This document shows positions 1 to 8,370 of a stretch of 64,000 nucleotides of DNA, piece after piece; within the stretch, counting starts at the first letter, position 1, and each line of letters opens with the position of its first letter. Location of the stretch: positions 1 to 64,000 of the forward strand of contig CAVXTL010000009.1 in NCBI GenBank assembly GCA_963764665.1. Direction: 5' to 3'. The notes beneath the pieces were generated by a model that had not been told where the DNA came from, ran no database searches, and saw only the letters and a program-made list of their open reading frames with translations. The position numbers and the translations under genes were made by a program. Origin of the DNA: JACVRW01 sp963764665 (GTDB lineage: Bacteria; Actinomycetota; Thermoleophilia; Solirubrobacterales; Thermoleophilaceae).

Positions 1-1859
1 GACGGGCACTCCTGCTGCTGCAGCAGTGCGTAGGCGTCGTCGAGGTGTCCGGTCCGGGCCAGCGCTTCGCACACATACGGCGTGCCGACGAAGCCCGTCG
101 AGATCCGATGGCCGCTCTTCACGACCAGCTCCGCCAGGCGATCGCCGGCGAGCTGCTCAGCCTCCTCGTCGAGGAGGTCGAAGGCGATGGCCAGTGAGTA
201 GACCGTCGTGCAGTCCGACCTGATCGTGCCGGCCTCGTCCACGTACTCGCGCGCGAACGCCTGACGGGTGGTGCCGGCCAGGGCGCCGAGCTCCTGGGCA
301 TCGTCAACATGGCCCAGCAGGCTCGCCACCTCGGCCACGATCGAGGCCGAGCGGGCCAGACACGCGGTGGCCACGACGCCGGGGTCCGCCTTGGCACGCG
401 CCGGGTCGTCGGGCGGCGCGTCCGGGTCGAGCCAGTCTCCGAACTGGAATCCGGTGTCCCAGACTCCGTTGGCGGACACCTTGGACGCGACGCGCCTCAC
501 GTGGGCGACCATCGAGTCGTACTGCCGTTCGAGGACCGCTTGGTCGCCGTAGGCCTGGTAGAGCGCCCACGGCACCCACACGGCCGCATCGCTCCATGCT
601 GCGGCGGAGTCCGGGTTGCTGAGCAGAGAGTGGCTCGGCATCAGCTTGAGCACGTCGGGAACGACGAAGGGGACGAATCCCTCGGCGTGTTGTTGCTCGA
701 GGTCAAGGTCGACCAGCCAGTCCTCGAGGAACGCCGACACATCGTAGAGGTACGCCGCGGAGGGAGCGAACACCGCGAGGTCGCCGGTCCAGCCGAGCCG
801 CTCGTTGCGCTGCGGGCAGTCGGTGGGGACGTCGAGGAAGTTCCCGCGCAGTCCCCACACGACGTTGCGGTGTAGTTGGGTGAGCAGCTCGTCGGAGCAC
901 TCGAAGGTTCCGGTCCGTCGCATGTCGGAGTGCACGACCACGGCCTCGAGATCGTCGGCCGTGATGGATCCGGGCCAGCCGCTGACCTCGGCGTACCGGA
1001 ATCCGTGGAACGTCTTGGTCGGCTCGAAGTAGTCGGCATCGCCGCTGAGCACGAACCGGTCGGTCGCCTGCGCGTCGCGCAGTGGCCGGACGCCGAGCTC
1101 ACCGTCCTCAAGCACCTCCGCGTGCCTGATCCGGATCTCGCTGCCCCGCGGCCCGCGGACGGTGAACCGCAGCCAGCCAACAAGGTTCTGGCCGAAGTCG
1201 ACCAGTGTGCGGCCGGACGGCGAGGTCCAGATCCGCTCCGGCCGCCGGGTCTCGTGGCGAATGACGGGCGGCCCGATCGCCGGAGCGAGCACGGAGCGGT
1301 CGAAGGCAAGGTCTTCGACGGGGAAGAACGGCTCGGGCTTGCCGTCCACCTCGTGCCAGCCAGTGCTACGGCGGCGGGCATCGATCGTCTGTCCGTCGTA
1401 GAGGTCGTCGGCCAAGGTGTCTGACGGGCCCGCGGTCCACGAGGAGTCCGTGCCGACAACCTGGTGGTGGCCATCGGCGAAGTCGATCTCCAGCTGGGCC
1501 ACCAGCCCGAGGCGGTCGCCGTACAGCGCCCGGCCGCCGAGGAAACCGAGACGGCCACGCCACCAGCCGTTCCCGACAGAGACGGCGAGCACGAACCGGT
1601 CCCGGACCAGCTCGGTGACGTCGGGTGAGCGGTAGCGCAGCCGCCACTCGTAGGCGCTCCAACCGGGAGCGAGGACCTCGGGAGACACCGGCGCGCCGTC
1701 GATGAAGGCCTCGTGCACGCCCAGGCTGCTGACATGCAGGACCGCCGCTGTGACGTGACCATGACCGCTCTCGAGCTCTACCTCGCGACGGAACATGGGA
1801 GCGACGAGGTCGACGACCGGCGTCACCATCTCCCCGGTCCACTGCACGGGCACGCTCAC
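1..1859 (-). CDS. GH78 alpha-L-rhamnosidase, 3' end cut by window edge
   Basis: Translating the minus strand from a GTG at 1859 gives one open frame to the window edge (about 619 codons), so the C-terminus is missing. Seen: an N-terminal beta-sandwich-like part, DFGQNLVGWLRF (the signature entering the rhamnosidase core), then DCPQRNERLGWTGD near residue 343, which holds the GH78 general-acid glutamate, and WSDAAVWVPW near 421. Known: GH78 inverting enzymes release terminal alpha-L-rhamnose from plant glycosides and polysaccharides. No signal peptide is visible, so it is probably cytoplasmic. The GTG overlaps the stop of the upstream GH3 gene (GTGA), with GGAGG about 7 nt before it, indicating translational coupling in one glycoside-use operon. 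The two genes belong to a block that looks foreign to the rest of the window. Confidence 0.88.
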   Translation of the reverse strand, partial: MSVPVQWTGEMVTPVVDLVAPMFRREVELESGHGHVTAAVLHVSSLGVHEAFIDGAPVSPEVLAPGWSAYEWRLRYRSPDVTELVRDRFVLAVSVGNGWWRGRLGFLGGRALYGDRLGLVAQLEIDFADGHHQVVGTDSSWTAGPSDTLADDLYDGQTIDARRRSTGWHEVDGKPEPFFPVEDLAFDRSVLAPAIGPPVIRHETRRPERIWTSPSGRTLVDFGQNLVGWLRFTVRGPRGSEIRIRHAEVLEDGELGVRPLRDAQATDRFVLSGDADYFEPTKTFHGFRYAEVSGWPGSITADDLEAVVVHSDMRRTGTFECSDELLTQLHRNVVWGLRGNFLDVPTDCPQRNERLGWTGDLAVFAPSAAYLYDVSAFLEDWLVDLDLEQQHAEGFVPFVVPDVLKLMPSHSLLSNPDSAAAWSDAAVWVPWALYQAYGDQAVLERQYDSMVAHVRRVASKVSANGVWDTGFQFGDWLDPDAPPDDPARAKADPGVVATACLARSASIVAEVASLLGHVDDAQELGALAGTTRQAFAREYVDEAGTIRSDCTTVYSLAIAFDLLDEEAEQLAGDRLAELVVKSGHRISTGFVGTPYVCEALARTGHLDDAYALLQQQECP

Positions 1860-3011
1860 CTGCCTACCTCCACTCGGTCTCCAGGGATCTCACCGGCCGG
1901 CACGTCCTGACCCGGTCCCACCTCGATGGAGACCTGCGGGTGGTGGTCGGTCGAGGAGAGGCCCGCGATCAGGCGGTAGGTGCCGTCTTCGACGGTCCAG
2001 CCACCGTCCGTCCAGTGCGCGAGTCGGCGCCACGGCACGTCGAGCTCGATGCGCCTCGAGTCGCCCGCGTCGATGTGGACGGTCTCGAACCCGGCCAGCC
2101 AGCGGCGGGGTCGCTCGACCGTGGAGGGAGAGAGTCGCTCGAGGTAGAGCTGCACGACGCACTTCCCGGCGCGTTGACCCGTGTTGGTGACCGTGAGGGA
2201 GATCGTCCAGTGGCCGGTCAGTGGCACCTCGGTCGCGCGCAGGTCCGACAACGACCAGTCGGTGTAGCCAAGGCCGTGTCCGAAGGAGTAGGCCGGCGAC
2301 AACCCGGTCCGCAGCCACGCCTTGTAGCCGATGTGAAGGCCCTCGCGATACGCCAGCCGACCGTCTGTCGGGACGACGTCGCGAACCGGTACGTCGACCT
2401 CGGCGGCCGGCCAGGTGACGGGGAGCCGGCCACCCGGCTCGTGGTCGCCGCTGAGCACGTCGGCCAACGCATCGCCGAACTCCTGGCCCGGGAACCATGC
2501 GGCGACGACGGCGGCCACCTCGTCTCGCCAGGGCAGGATCACGGGGGCTCCGGCGTTGACGACAACGATGGTCCGGGGGTTGGCGGCTGCCACCGCGCGG
2601 ACGAGCTCATCCTGCCTGCCGGGAAGCGAGAGCGAGGACCGGTCGAACCCCTCGGACTCGACCTCGTTGGATGTTCCGACCACGACCACCGCGACCTCGG
2701 CGTTCGAGGCCGCGCGAACCGCTTCCTCGATGAGAGCTCCAGCGTCGTGACGAGGCGGGGGTGCCCCGACCCGCAAGGCGAGGGCGTCCGGCATGTCGCC
2801 GGACATGGGGCGGAACCGCACCACGACGTCGACCTTCGGGCCGGAGCTCGGGACGTGCACAGAGGTGAACGGCGGGTTCAGGACCACCGTGGAGAAGTCG
2901 TCGTCCGGCGCGAGGCGGAGCTGCTCCGATGAGATCAGTCGGCCATCGGCCTCGACGTCCACGTCAGCAAGACCTCCCACGCCAAGCTCGACGCCCCCCT
3001 CGTGCAGGAGC
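1856..3011 (-). CDS. GH3 beta-glucosidase, C-terminal part only (5' end missing at junction)
   Basis: The minus-strand frame matches the second half of GH3 beta-glucosidases. Seen in order: the alpha/beta GH3_C domain with VVVVGTSNEVESEGFDR (the EGxDR element near the catalytic acid/base), LPGRQDELV, VVVNAGAPVILPW, WFPGQEFGDALADVLSG and GGRLPVTWP, then a fibronectin-III-like C-terminal domain (TVTNTGQRAGKCVVQLYLE). The N-terminal TIM barrel with the nucleophile aspartate is absent: similarity stops near 3011-3016, where the opposite strand becomes alaS. The open frame continues to 3310 but there it is only the antisense of alaS. It ends in TGA overlapping the GH78 start. It would act on beta-glucosides together with the rhamnosidase. 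Confidence 0.85.
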
Positions 3012-3022
3012 CGCACGCTCGC
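3005..3022. other. Breakpoint joining two beheaded genes (probable assembly chimera)
   Basis: GH3 similarity on the minus strand ends at about 3011-3016, and AlaS similarity on the plus strand begins at about 3012 (R-T-L-A-Q). Both genes lose their 5' parts at the same point, head to head, with no promoter or intergenic DNA between them. G+C also changes: about 65% in the sampled line 961-1020 against about 78% in 4201-4260. A natural genome needs an intact alaS, so a false join, or a recombination with a second alaS elsewhere, is the simplest reading. Confidence 0.8.
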
Positions 3023-4541
3023 GCAGGGCGAGCGCCTGCTCGCCGACCTGGTGGACGAGGCGGGCGCCGCGGGCACGTCATGGGTCTCCGCGGAGGACGC
3101 CTTCAAGCTCCACGACACCTTCGGCTTCCCGTACGAGATGACCAAGGAGCTGCTGGCCGAGCAGGGCCTCACGGTGGACGACCAGGGCTTCGAGGAGCTG
3201 ATGGACCGCGCACGCGAGGTGTCCCGAGGCGCCCGCGCAGAGGCGGCCCAGCCTGTGCACACCGACCATGACGACGTGCTCCGCTTCACACGCGGGGCCG
3301 GCTTCACCACCCGTTTCGTGGGCTACGAGACCACCGAGGCCGAGACGCTGGTGCGTGCCGTCGAGCAAGACAACGGCCGCGTGCTTGCGAAGCTCGAGGA
3401 GAGCCCCTTCTACCCGGAGGGCGGCGGCCAGGTGTCGGACACCGGCATCGTGGAGGCACCCTCGGGCCGCGCGCGGGTGGTGGACGTCTACCGCGTCGGT
3501 GACGACCAGGCGCTCGCGCTCGAGCCGATCGACGGGGAGATCGCTTCCGGCGACGCGGTTAGGGCGGCGGTCGAGCGCGACGCGCGGCTCGCCACGATGC
3601 GCAACCACACCGCCACGCACCTCCTTCACGCCGCCCTGCGCGAGCGCCTCGGCACGCACGTGCGCCAGGCGGGGTCCTACGTGGGCCCGGACAAGCTGCG
3701 CTTCGACTTCACCCACGGCGAGCGCCTGAGCGACGCCGAGCTGACCGACGTGGAGGCCTGGATCGCGGACCGGATCGCCGCGGCCCACAACGTGCACGCG
3801 CTCGAGACCACGCGCCAGGAGGCCGAGGCGCTGGGCGCCATGGCTTTGTTCGGGGAGAAGTACGGGGACTGGGTGCGCATGGTCGAGATCGACGGGGTGT
3901 CGCGAGAGCTCTGCGGCGGCACGCACGTGGGCAACACCGCCGAGCTCGGGCTCTTCCATCTCCTCAGCGAGACGTCGAGCGCGTCGAACGTGCGCCGCAT
4001 CGAGGCGGTCACCGGCCGCGCCGGCGCGGAGCTGTTCAGGGAGCGCAGCGGGCAGCTGCGCGATCTGGCCGCGCTCCTGCGCGTGCCCGAGCCGGAGGTG
4101 GTGCGCGCCGTCGAGCGGCTGAGCGAGCGCGTGAAGGAGCTCCAGAAGGCACCGGCCAAGGGGCCGGACCGCGGCGTGGCCGACGAGCTTGCGGCGGCCG
4201 CGGAGGAGCTCGGCGGCCTGAAGGTCGTGGTGCAGGCCGTGCCGGTGCCCGACGCCCGGGAGCTCCTCGAGCTCTCCGACACGGTCCGCCAGCGCCTGGG
4301 CGACTCTGCCGTGGTGCTCGGCGCGGCCGGCGAGGGCCGCGTGCACCTGGTGGCCAACTTCGCTCCCGCGGCGGTGGAGCGCGGCCTGCGCGCCGACGCG
4401 GTGGTGCGGGCGGCCGCGCAGGTGGTGGGCGGAGGCGGCGGCGGGCGCGAGACCATGGCCCAGGCCGGCGGTCGCGATCCGGAGAAGCTGCCCGACGCGC
4501 TCGCCACGGCCCGGCTCGACATCGAGCGCGCGCTCTCCTGA
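3012..4541 (+). CDS. alaS: Alanyl-tRNA synthetase, editing and C-Ala domains only (5' truncated)
   Basis: Only the last ~509 residues are present. The class II aminoacylation domain (roughly the first 340 residues of a ~870-residue enzyme) is missing at the breakpoint. Seen: the end of the tRNA-recognition region (SAEDAFKLHDTFGFPYEMT), the editing domain with zinc ligands HTATH and CGGTH, a coiled segment, and the C-Ala/DHHA1 domain with the glycine-rich GGGGGGRETMAQAGG near the end. Known: AlaRS charges tRNA-Ala, and the editing domain removes mischarged Ser/Gly. The stop overlaps the start of ruvX (TGATG). As it stands this cannot be a functional synthetase. The open frame reads back to 2793, but that part is antisense of the GH3 gene. 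Confidence 0.93.
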   Translation, partial: RTLAQGERLLADLVDEAGAAGTSWVSAEDAFKLHDTFGFPYEMTKELLAEQGLTVDDQGFEELMDRAREVSRGARAEAAQPVHTDHDDVLRFTRGAGFTTRFVGYETTEAETLVRAVEQDNGRVLAKLEESPFYPEGGGQVSDTGIVEAPSGRARVVDVYRVGDDQALALEPIDGEIASGDAVRAAVERDARLATMRNHTATHLLHAALRERLGTHVRQAGSYVGPDKLRFDFTHGERLSDAELTDVEAWIADRIAAAHNVHALETTRQEAEALGAMALFGEKYGDWVRMVEIDGVSRELCGGTHVGNTAELGLFHLLSETSSASNVRRIEAVTGRAGAELFRERSGQLRDLAALLRVPEPEVVRAVERLSERVKELQKAPAKGPDRGVADELAAAAEELGGLKVVVQAVPVPDARELLELSDTVRQRLGDSAVVLGAAGEGRVHLVANFAPAAVERGLRADAVVRAAAQVVGGGGGGRETMAQAGGRDPEKLPDALATARLDIERALS

Positions 4542-4942
4542 TGGCACGGATCCTCGCTCTGGACCACGGATCGGCGCGCTGCGGCTGTGCGCTGTCGGAT
4601 CCCTCGGGCACGCTTGCGAGCGTGCTCCCGGCCGTGGAGCGCCCCGACACCCGCGCGGGCCTGTCGGCGCTGGTCCGGCTGGTCGAGGAGCGGGACGTGG
4701 AGCGGGTGGTGGTCGGTCTTCCGCTCACCCTGGCGGGCGACGAGGGCGCCCAGGCCAAGGAGGCCCGTGCATTCTCCGAGCGCCTTGCGGGGAGGCTGGC
4801 GGTACCTGTGGAGCTTCACGACGAACGGCTCACCACACGCCTGGCCGAGCGCACGGGAGGAGGCGGCGACCTCGACTCGCGCGCCGCGGCGCACCTGCTC
4901 GAGAGCTATCTGACCCGTGCCGGCGCGGGCCTGACCGAGTGA
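4541..4942 (+). CDS. ruvX: RuvX/YqgF-family Holliday junction resolvase-like protein
   Basis: 133 residues, the usual size for the family. Seen: the RNase H-like opening MARILALDHGSARCGCALSD, the strand VERVVVGLPLTLAGDEG, and ELHDERLTTRLAE, which contribute the acidic residues of the predicted active site. Known: YqgF proteins process 16S rRNA 5' ends or resolve branched DNA, and sit between alaS and mltG in many actinobacteria. The start ATG shares one base with the alaS stop, and the stop overlaps the mltG GTG (GTGA), so the three are co-translated. Confidence 0.9.
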   Translation: MARILALDHGSARCGCALSDPSGTLASVLPAVERPDTRAGLSALVRLVEERDVERVVVGLPLTLAGDEGAQAKEARAFSERLAGRLAVPVELHDERLTTRLAERTGGGGDLDSRAAAHLLESYLTRAGAGLTE

Positions 4943-6144
4943 GCGACGGACCGCCGCCGGTCCCGGGCGGGCGCCGCTCGCCGGGGGAGCGCGAGGTTGC
5001 ACGCCGTGAGCGCGAGGAGCGTCGCTCCAGTCAGCCGGAGGTCGAGGGACGGGATTGGCTCGGGGAGGCGCAGCAACTGACCGCCCCGCCCGGCGGTCGC
5101 ACCGGTCCGCGCTGGGGCCGCATCGTCGCCCTGCTCGCAGCCGTGATCGCGGTCGCGGGCGTGGCCTGGTTCCTCGTGTCGCTCTTCCAGCCGTTCGCCG
5201 ACGAGGGGGGCGAGCGGGTTCGGGTGGTCGTGCCGCGGGGGTCGAGCCTGGAGCAGATCGCCGAGCTGCTGGAGAGCGAGGGCGTCGTGGCCAACTCGAC
5301 CTTCTTCCAGCTTCGCGCGCGGCTCACGGGTCGCACGGACGAGCTCAAGCCCGGCGCGTTCACCCTCCGCAAGGACATGAGCTTCGCCGCGGCCCTGGAT
5401 GCGCTCGAGCAGGGCGTGCCGCCCAACCTCGTGCAGGTCACGATCCCCGAGGGGCTCTCGCGCCGCGAGATAGCCGACACGCTGGGCGACGGCCTGCGCG
5501 GGAGCTACCTGGCCGCAAGCAGGCGCTCGAGTCTGCTCGATCCGCGTGACTACGGCGCGAAGGGGGCGCCGAGCCTGGAGGGCTTCCTGTTCCCGGCCAC
5601 CTACGAGCTGCGCCGCGGCGTGCCGGTGCGCAGGCTCGTGGAGCGCCAGCTCACGGCGTTCAAGGAGCGCTTCGCCACGGTGGACATGAGCTATGCCCGC
5701 AGCAAGAACCTCACCGACTACGACGTGCTCGTGATCGCCTCGATGGTCGAGCGCGAGGCCGGGGTGCCGGGGGACCGGAAGCTGATCTCCTCGGTGATCT
5801 ACAACCGGCTGAGGGAGGACATCCCCCTGGGCATCGACGCCACGATCCGCTACGAGACCGGCAACTGGAAGAGCCCGCTGCGCCAATCCGAGCTCGACGC
5901 GCGGACTCCGTACAACACCCGCCTGAACCAGGGGCTGCCGCCGGGACCGATCGGCAACCCGGGCATCGAGTCGATCAAGGCTGCCGCGCGGCCCGCGCGG
6001 ACCGACTACCTGTTCTTCGTGGTCAAGCCGTGCGGCGACGGGCGGCACGCGTTCGCCGCCACGGATGCCGAGCATCAGCGCAACGTGGCGCGCTACGAGC
6101 AGGCTCGCGACGAGGCCGGCGGCCGCTCGCCCACGAACTGCTGA
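4939..6144 (+). CDS. mltG: Endolytic murein transglycosylase MltG (YceG)
   Basis: 401 residues. Seen: a basic, disordered cytoplasmic head (residues 1-50), one transmembrane helix at about 56-77 (IVALLAAVIAVAGVAWFLVSLF), a LysM-like part (VVVPRGSSLEQIAELLESEG), and the YceG catalytic domain with ASMVEREAG, holding the catalytic glutamate, followed by IPLGIDATIRY and NTRLNQGLPPGPIGNPG. Known: MltG cleaves nascent glycan strands outside the membrane and so sets peptidoglycan strand length. It starts at GTG overlapping ruvX and ends in TGATG overlapping aroE. Confidence 0.93.
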   Translation: MSDGPPPVPGGRRSPGEREVARREREERRSSQPEVEGRDWLGEAQQLTAPPGGRTGPRWGRIVALLAAVIAVAGVAWFLVSLFQPFADEGGERVRVVVPRGSSLEQIAELLESEGVVANSTFFQLRARLTGRTDELKPGAFTLRKDMSFAAALDALEQGVPPNLVQVTIPEGLSRREIADTLGDGLRGSYLAASRRSSLLDPRDYGAKGAPSLEGFLFPATYELRRGVPVRRLVERQLTAFKERFATVDMSYARSKNLTDYDVLVIASMVEREAGVPGDRKLISSVIYNRLREDIPLGIDATIRYETGNWKSPLRQSELDARTPYNTRLNQGLPPGPIGNPGIESIKAAARPARTDYLFFVVKPCGDGRHAFAATDAEHQRNVARYEQARDEAGGRSPTNC

Positions 6145-6938
6145 TGATCCTCGCCGGAGTGCTCGGATACCCGGTCGGCCACAGCCGCTCTCCGATCATG
6201 ATGAGCGCCGCGTTCCGGGAGCTCGGCCTCGACTGGCGCTACGTGAGGCTCCCCGTGGCGCCCGGGCTGTTCGTCGAGACCGTGCGCGCGCTGCCCGCCT
6301 CCGGGTACGTGGGCGCGAACGTGACGATCCCGCACAAGCTCGCGGCGCGCGCGCTGGCCGACGAGCTCACCCCGGCGGCGGAGGCCATCGGGGCCGCCAA
6401 CACTCTGAGCTTCGCCGACGGCCTCATCAGGGCCGACAACACCGACGCCGCCGGGCTGATCGCAGCCCTGGATGAGCCCGTGGCGGGCCGGAGCGCGCTC
6501 GTGCTCGGGGCGGGTGGCGCCGGCCGGGCCGCCGTCTGGGCGCTGCGCGAGGCGGGCGCGGACGTGTCGGTCTGGAATCGCACGCACGCTCGAGCAGCGG
6601 CGCTGGCGGCCGAGCTCGGTGTGAGTCATGCGGAGCTGCCCGGCCCGACCGACCTGCTCGTGAACGCGACCTCGGTGGGGCTCTTGCCGGACAGCGACGA
6701 GGACGAGGCGCTGGCGGCGCTCCAGCTGACCGGCGTTGCGCCGCCTGCCACCGTGGTGGACCTCGTGTACGGAGACGCTCCCACCCCGCTTGGGCGTTGG
6801 GCGTCGCGGGGCCATGGACGCGTGGTGGGAGGACTCGAGGTGCTGGTGCGCCAGGGCGCTCTGAGCCTGGAGCTGTGGACCGGCCGTGAGGCGCCCGTGG
6901 ACGCCATGCGCCACGCGGTATCGCCGGCCGGGCTGTAG
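6144..6938 (+). CDS. aroE: Shikimate 5-dehydrogenase
   Basis: 264 residues from the ATG overlapping the mltG stop; a longer in-frame extension upstream lies inside mltG and is rejected. Seen: VLGYPVGHSRSPIMM (shikimate-binding SxS), VGANVTIPHK with the catalytic lysine, GAANTL, DNTDAAG with the catalytic aspartate, the Rossmann motif LGAGGAGRAAVWAL, and NATSVGL. It reduces 3-dehydroshikimate with NADPH. The other shikimate genes (aroC, aroKB, aroQ) resume at 20.3 kb, so the pilus locus separates aroE from them. Confidence 0.93.
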   Translation: MILAGVLGYPVGHSRSPIMMSAAFRELGLDWRYVRLPVAPGLFVETVRALPASGYVGANVTIPHKLAARALADELTPAAEAIGAANTLSFADGLIRADNTDAAGLIAALDEPVAGRSALVLGAGGAGRAAVWALREAGADVSVWNRTHARAAALAAELGVSHAELPGPTDLLVNATSVGLLPDSDEDEALAALQLTGVAPPATVVDLVYGDAPTPLGRWASRGHGRVVGGLEVLVRQGALSLELWTGREAPVDAMRHAVSPAGL

Positions 6939-6981
6939 AGCGCGCTCGCCTGCGCGTCGTCTACCAGGCACATTTCGCCCC

Positions 6982-7009
6982 TAAACCCCCGTGGCGCGCC
7001 TGCCGATAT
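6982..7009 (+). promoter_or_regulatory. Sigma-28 (FliA/WhiG)-type promoter of the pilBTC operon
   Basis: TAAA at 6982-6985, a 16-nt spacer, then GCCGATAT at 7002-7009. The known FliA/SigD/WhiG pattern is TAAA, 15-16 nt, GCCGATAA. Transcription should start near 7016, almost at the ATG at 7018. That rules out the upstream in-frame GTG at 6991 and predicts a nearly leaderless mRNA. Confidence 0.75.
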
Positions 7010-7017
7010 GCGGAGCA

Positions 7018-8370
7018 ATGGCCATCTCCCGCCCCTTCCTCCTCGTGTTGCTGAGCGCCATCCTTTTGGGTGCCACGGCCTTTGCGGTTCAGAACGCGCG
7101 TGACGCGAGCGACGACTCCTCGGGCGGCAGCGCCACCCAGCAGGTGGCCGAGACCTCCGGGAATCTCAACGCCGACCAGACCGTTGCCGCGGCTTTCTCC
7201 GGCAGTGGGTCGCTCGACAGCGCCAAGATCGACGCGAGCATCAGCTTCGACCAGGCCGGCGGCGGCCAGGGCTTCGACGTGAAGGTCGACGGGGCCTTCC
7301 AGAGCCGCGCCGACAACCAGATGCCGCTCTTCAACGTGAGGCTGAAGGCCGACGCAGGCGGCGACGGCGTGACCGCCGGCGCCGTGTCGCTCGGCGACCG
7401 CGGCTTCCTGATCCAGGGCGACACCGCCTACCGGGTTCCCCAGGCTCTCTGGACCGAGCTCGAGGATGCGCGCGAGCAGATCGCCTCGTTCGCACAGGGC
7501 TCGAGCGGCGGCGAGGCCGGAGTGCTCGGCCTCGACCCGCGCTCATGGCTCACCGACGTGAAGAGCGAGGGCCAGGAGCAGGTGGACGGCGTGACCACCA
7601 ACCACGTGTCCGCGTCCGTGGACGCACCCAAGCTCGTTCGTGACCTTCTTCCGCTGGCACGTCAGGGCGGCGCGCCGGTGAACCTGCCGTCGAACCTCGA
7701 TGAGCAGATCGGCAAGGTCGTCCAGCAGGCTGACGTGGACGTGTACGTGGGCCAGGACGATCGCATCCTGCGGCGCCTTCAGGTGGCCCTCGACCTCGAC
7801 TTCAACCAGGTGGCCGGGAACACCGGCGACGAGCTGGGGCGCGCGAAGGTCAACTTCAACTTCGAGCTGAGCGACGTGAACAAGCCGCAGAACATCGTTG
7901 CGCCCAAGCGCGTGGCGGCAGGCGCCCCCAGCGCCGAGGCCGCGGGCTTCTCGAGCGCCGTGCTCGGCGTGGGCGTGCTCGCGATCGACCCGCCGCCCGG
8001 CCTCGCCGCCGCGCGCCAGGCCGGCTTCAAGATCGGTGACGTGACCAGCCCGGCGCCCATCACCAACAACCCGCGCAAGGTGGCCAAGGCGGTTCGCAAG
8101 CACCAGCGTGTCGTGATCCTCTTCCAGAACCCGCGCGGCCTCGACGACCAGGCCACGGCGGAGGCGGCGCGCACCCTGCGCGGCCAGACCACCGCCAGGG
8201 TGTTCATCGACGACATCCGCAGCGTTGACCGCTTCGGGCCGATCCTTCAGGACGTGGGCGTGAACCAGGCTCCGTCGATCGTGATCATCGACCGGCGCGG
8301 CAAGACACGGCTCATCGAGGGCTTCACCGACGCCCGCGCGCTCGCTCAGGAAGTCGCCGACGCCCGATGA
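7018..8370 (+). CDS. Secreted/anchored protein: LppX-like lipid-binding domain plus cysteine-free thioredoxin fold
   Basis: 450 residues from ATG 7018; the GTG at 6991 is upstream of the promoter -10. Seen: an N-terminal hydrophobic signal/anchor (residues 6-22) without a lipobox cysteine, then an LppX/LprG-like domain (about 50-300) recognised by GLDPRSWLTDVKSEGQEQVDGVTTNHV-type spacing, then a C-terminal thioredoxin-like fold (about 345-450: RVVILFQNPRGLDDQ ... APSIVIIDRRGK) with no CxxC, so not an oxidoreductase. The stop overlaps the pilB ATG (ATGA), making it the first gene of the pilus motor operon. The role is unknown. A pilus-associated envelope factor is an inference from position and shared promoter. 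Confidence 0.7.
   Translation: MAISRPFLLVLLSAILLGATAFAVQNARDASDDSSGGSATQQVAETSGNLNADQTVAAAFSGSGSLDSAKIDASISFDQAGGGQGFDVKVDGAFQSRADNQMPLFNVRLKADAGGDGVTAGAVSLGDRGFLIQGDTAYRVPQALWTELEDAREQIASFAQGSSGGEAGVLGLDPRSWLTDVKSEGQEQVDGVTTNHVSASVDAPKLVRDLLPLARQGGAPVNLPSNLDEQIGKVVQQADVDVYVGQDDRILRRLQVALDLDFNQVAGNTGDELGRAKVNFNFELSDVNKPQNIVAPKRVAAGAPSAEAAGFSSAVLGVGVLAIDPPPGLAAARQAGFKIGDVTSPAPITNNPRKVAKAVRKHQRVVILFQNPRGLDDQATAEAARTLRGQTTARVFIDDIRSVDRFGPILQDVGVNQAPSIVIIDRRGKTRLIEGFTDARALAQEVADAR

Noticed and set aside
641..1762. Long minus-strand ORF of 373 codons with Ser/Arg-rich product
   Set aside because: It is a shadow frame of the GH78 rhamnosidase; composition is unlike a folded protein and the GH78 frame shows family motifs throughout.
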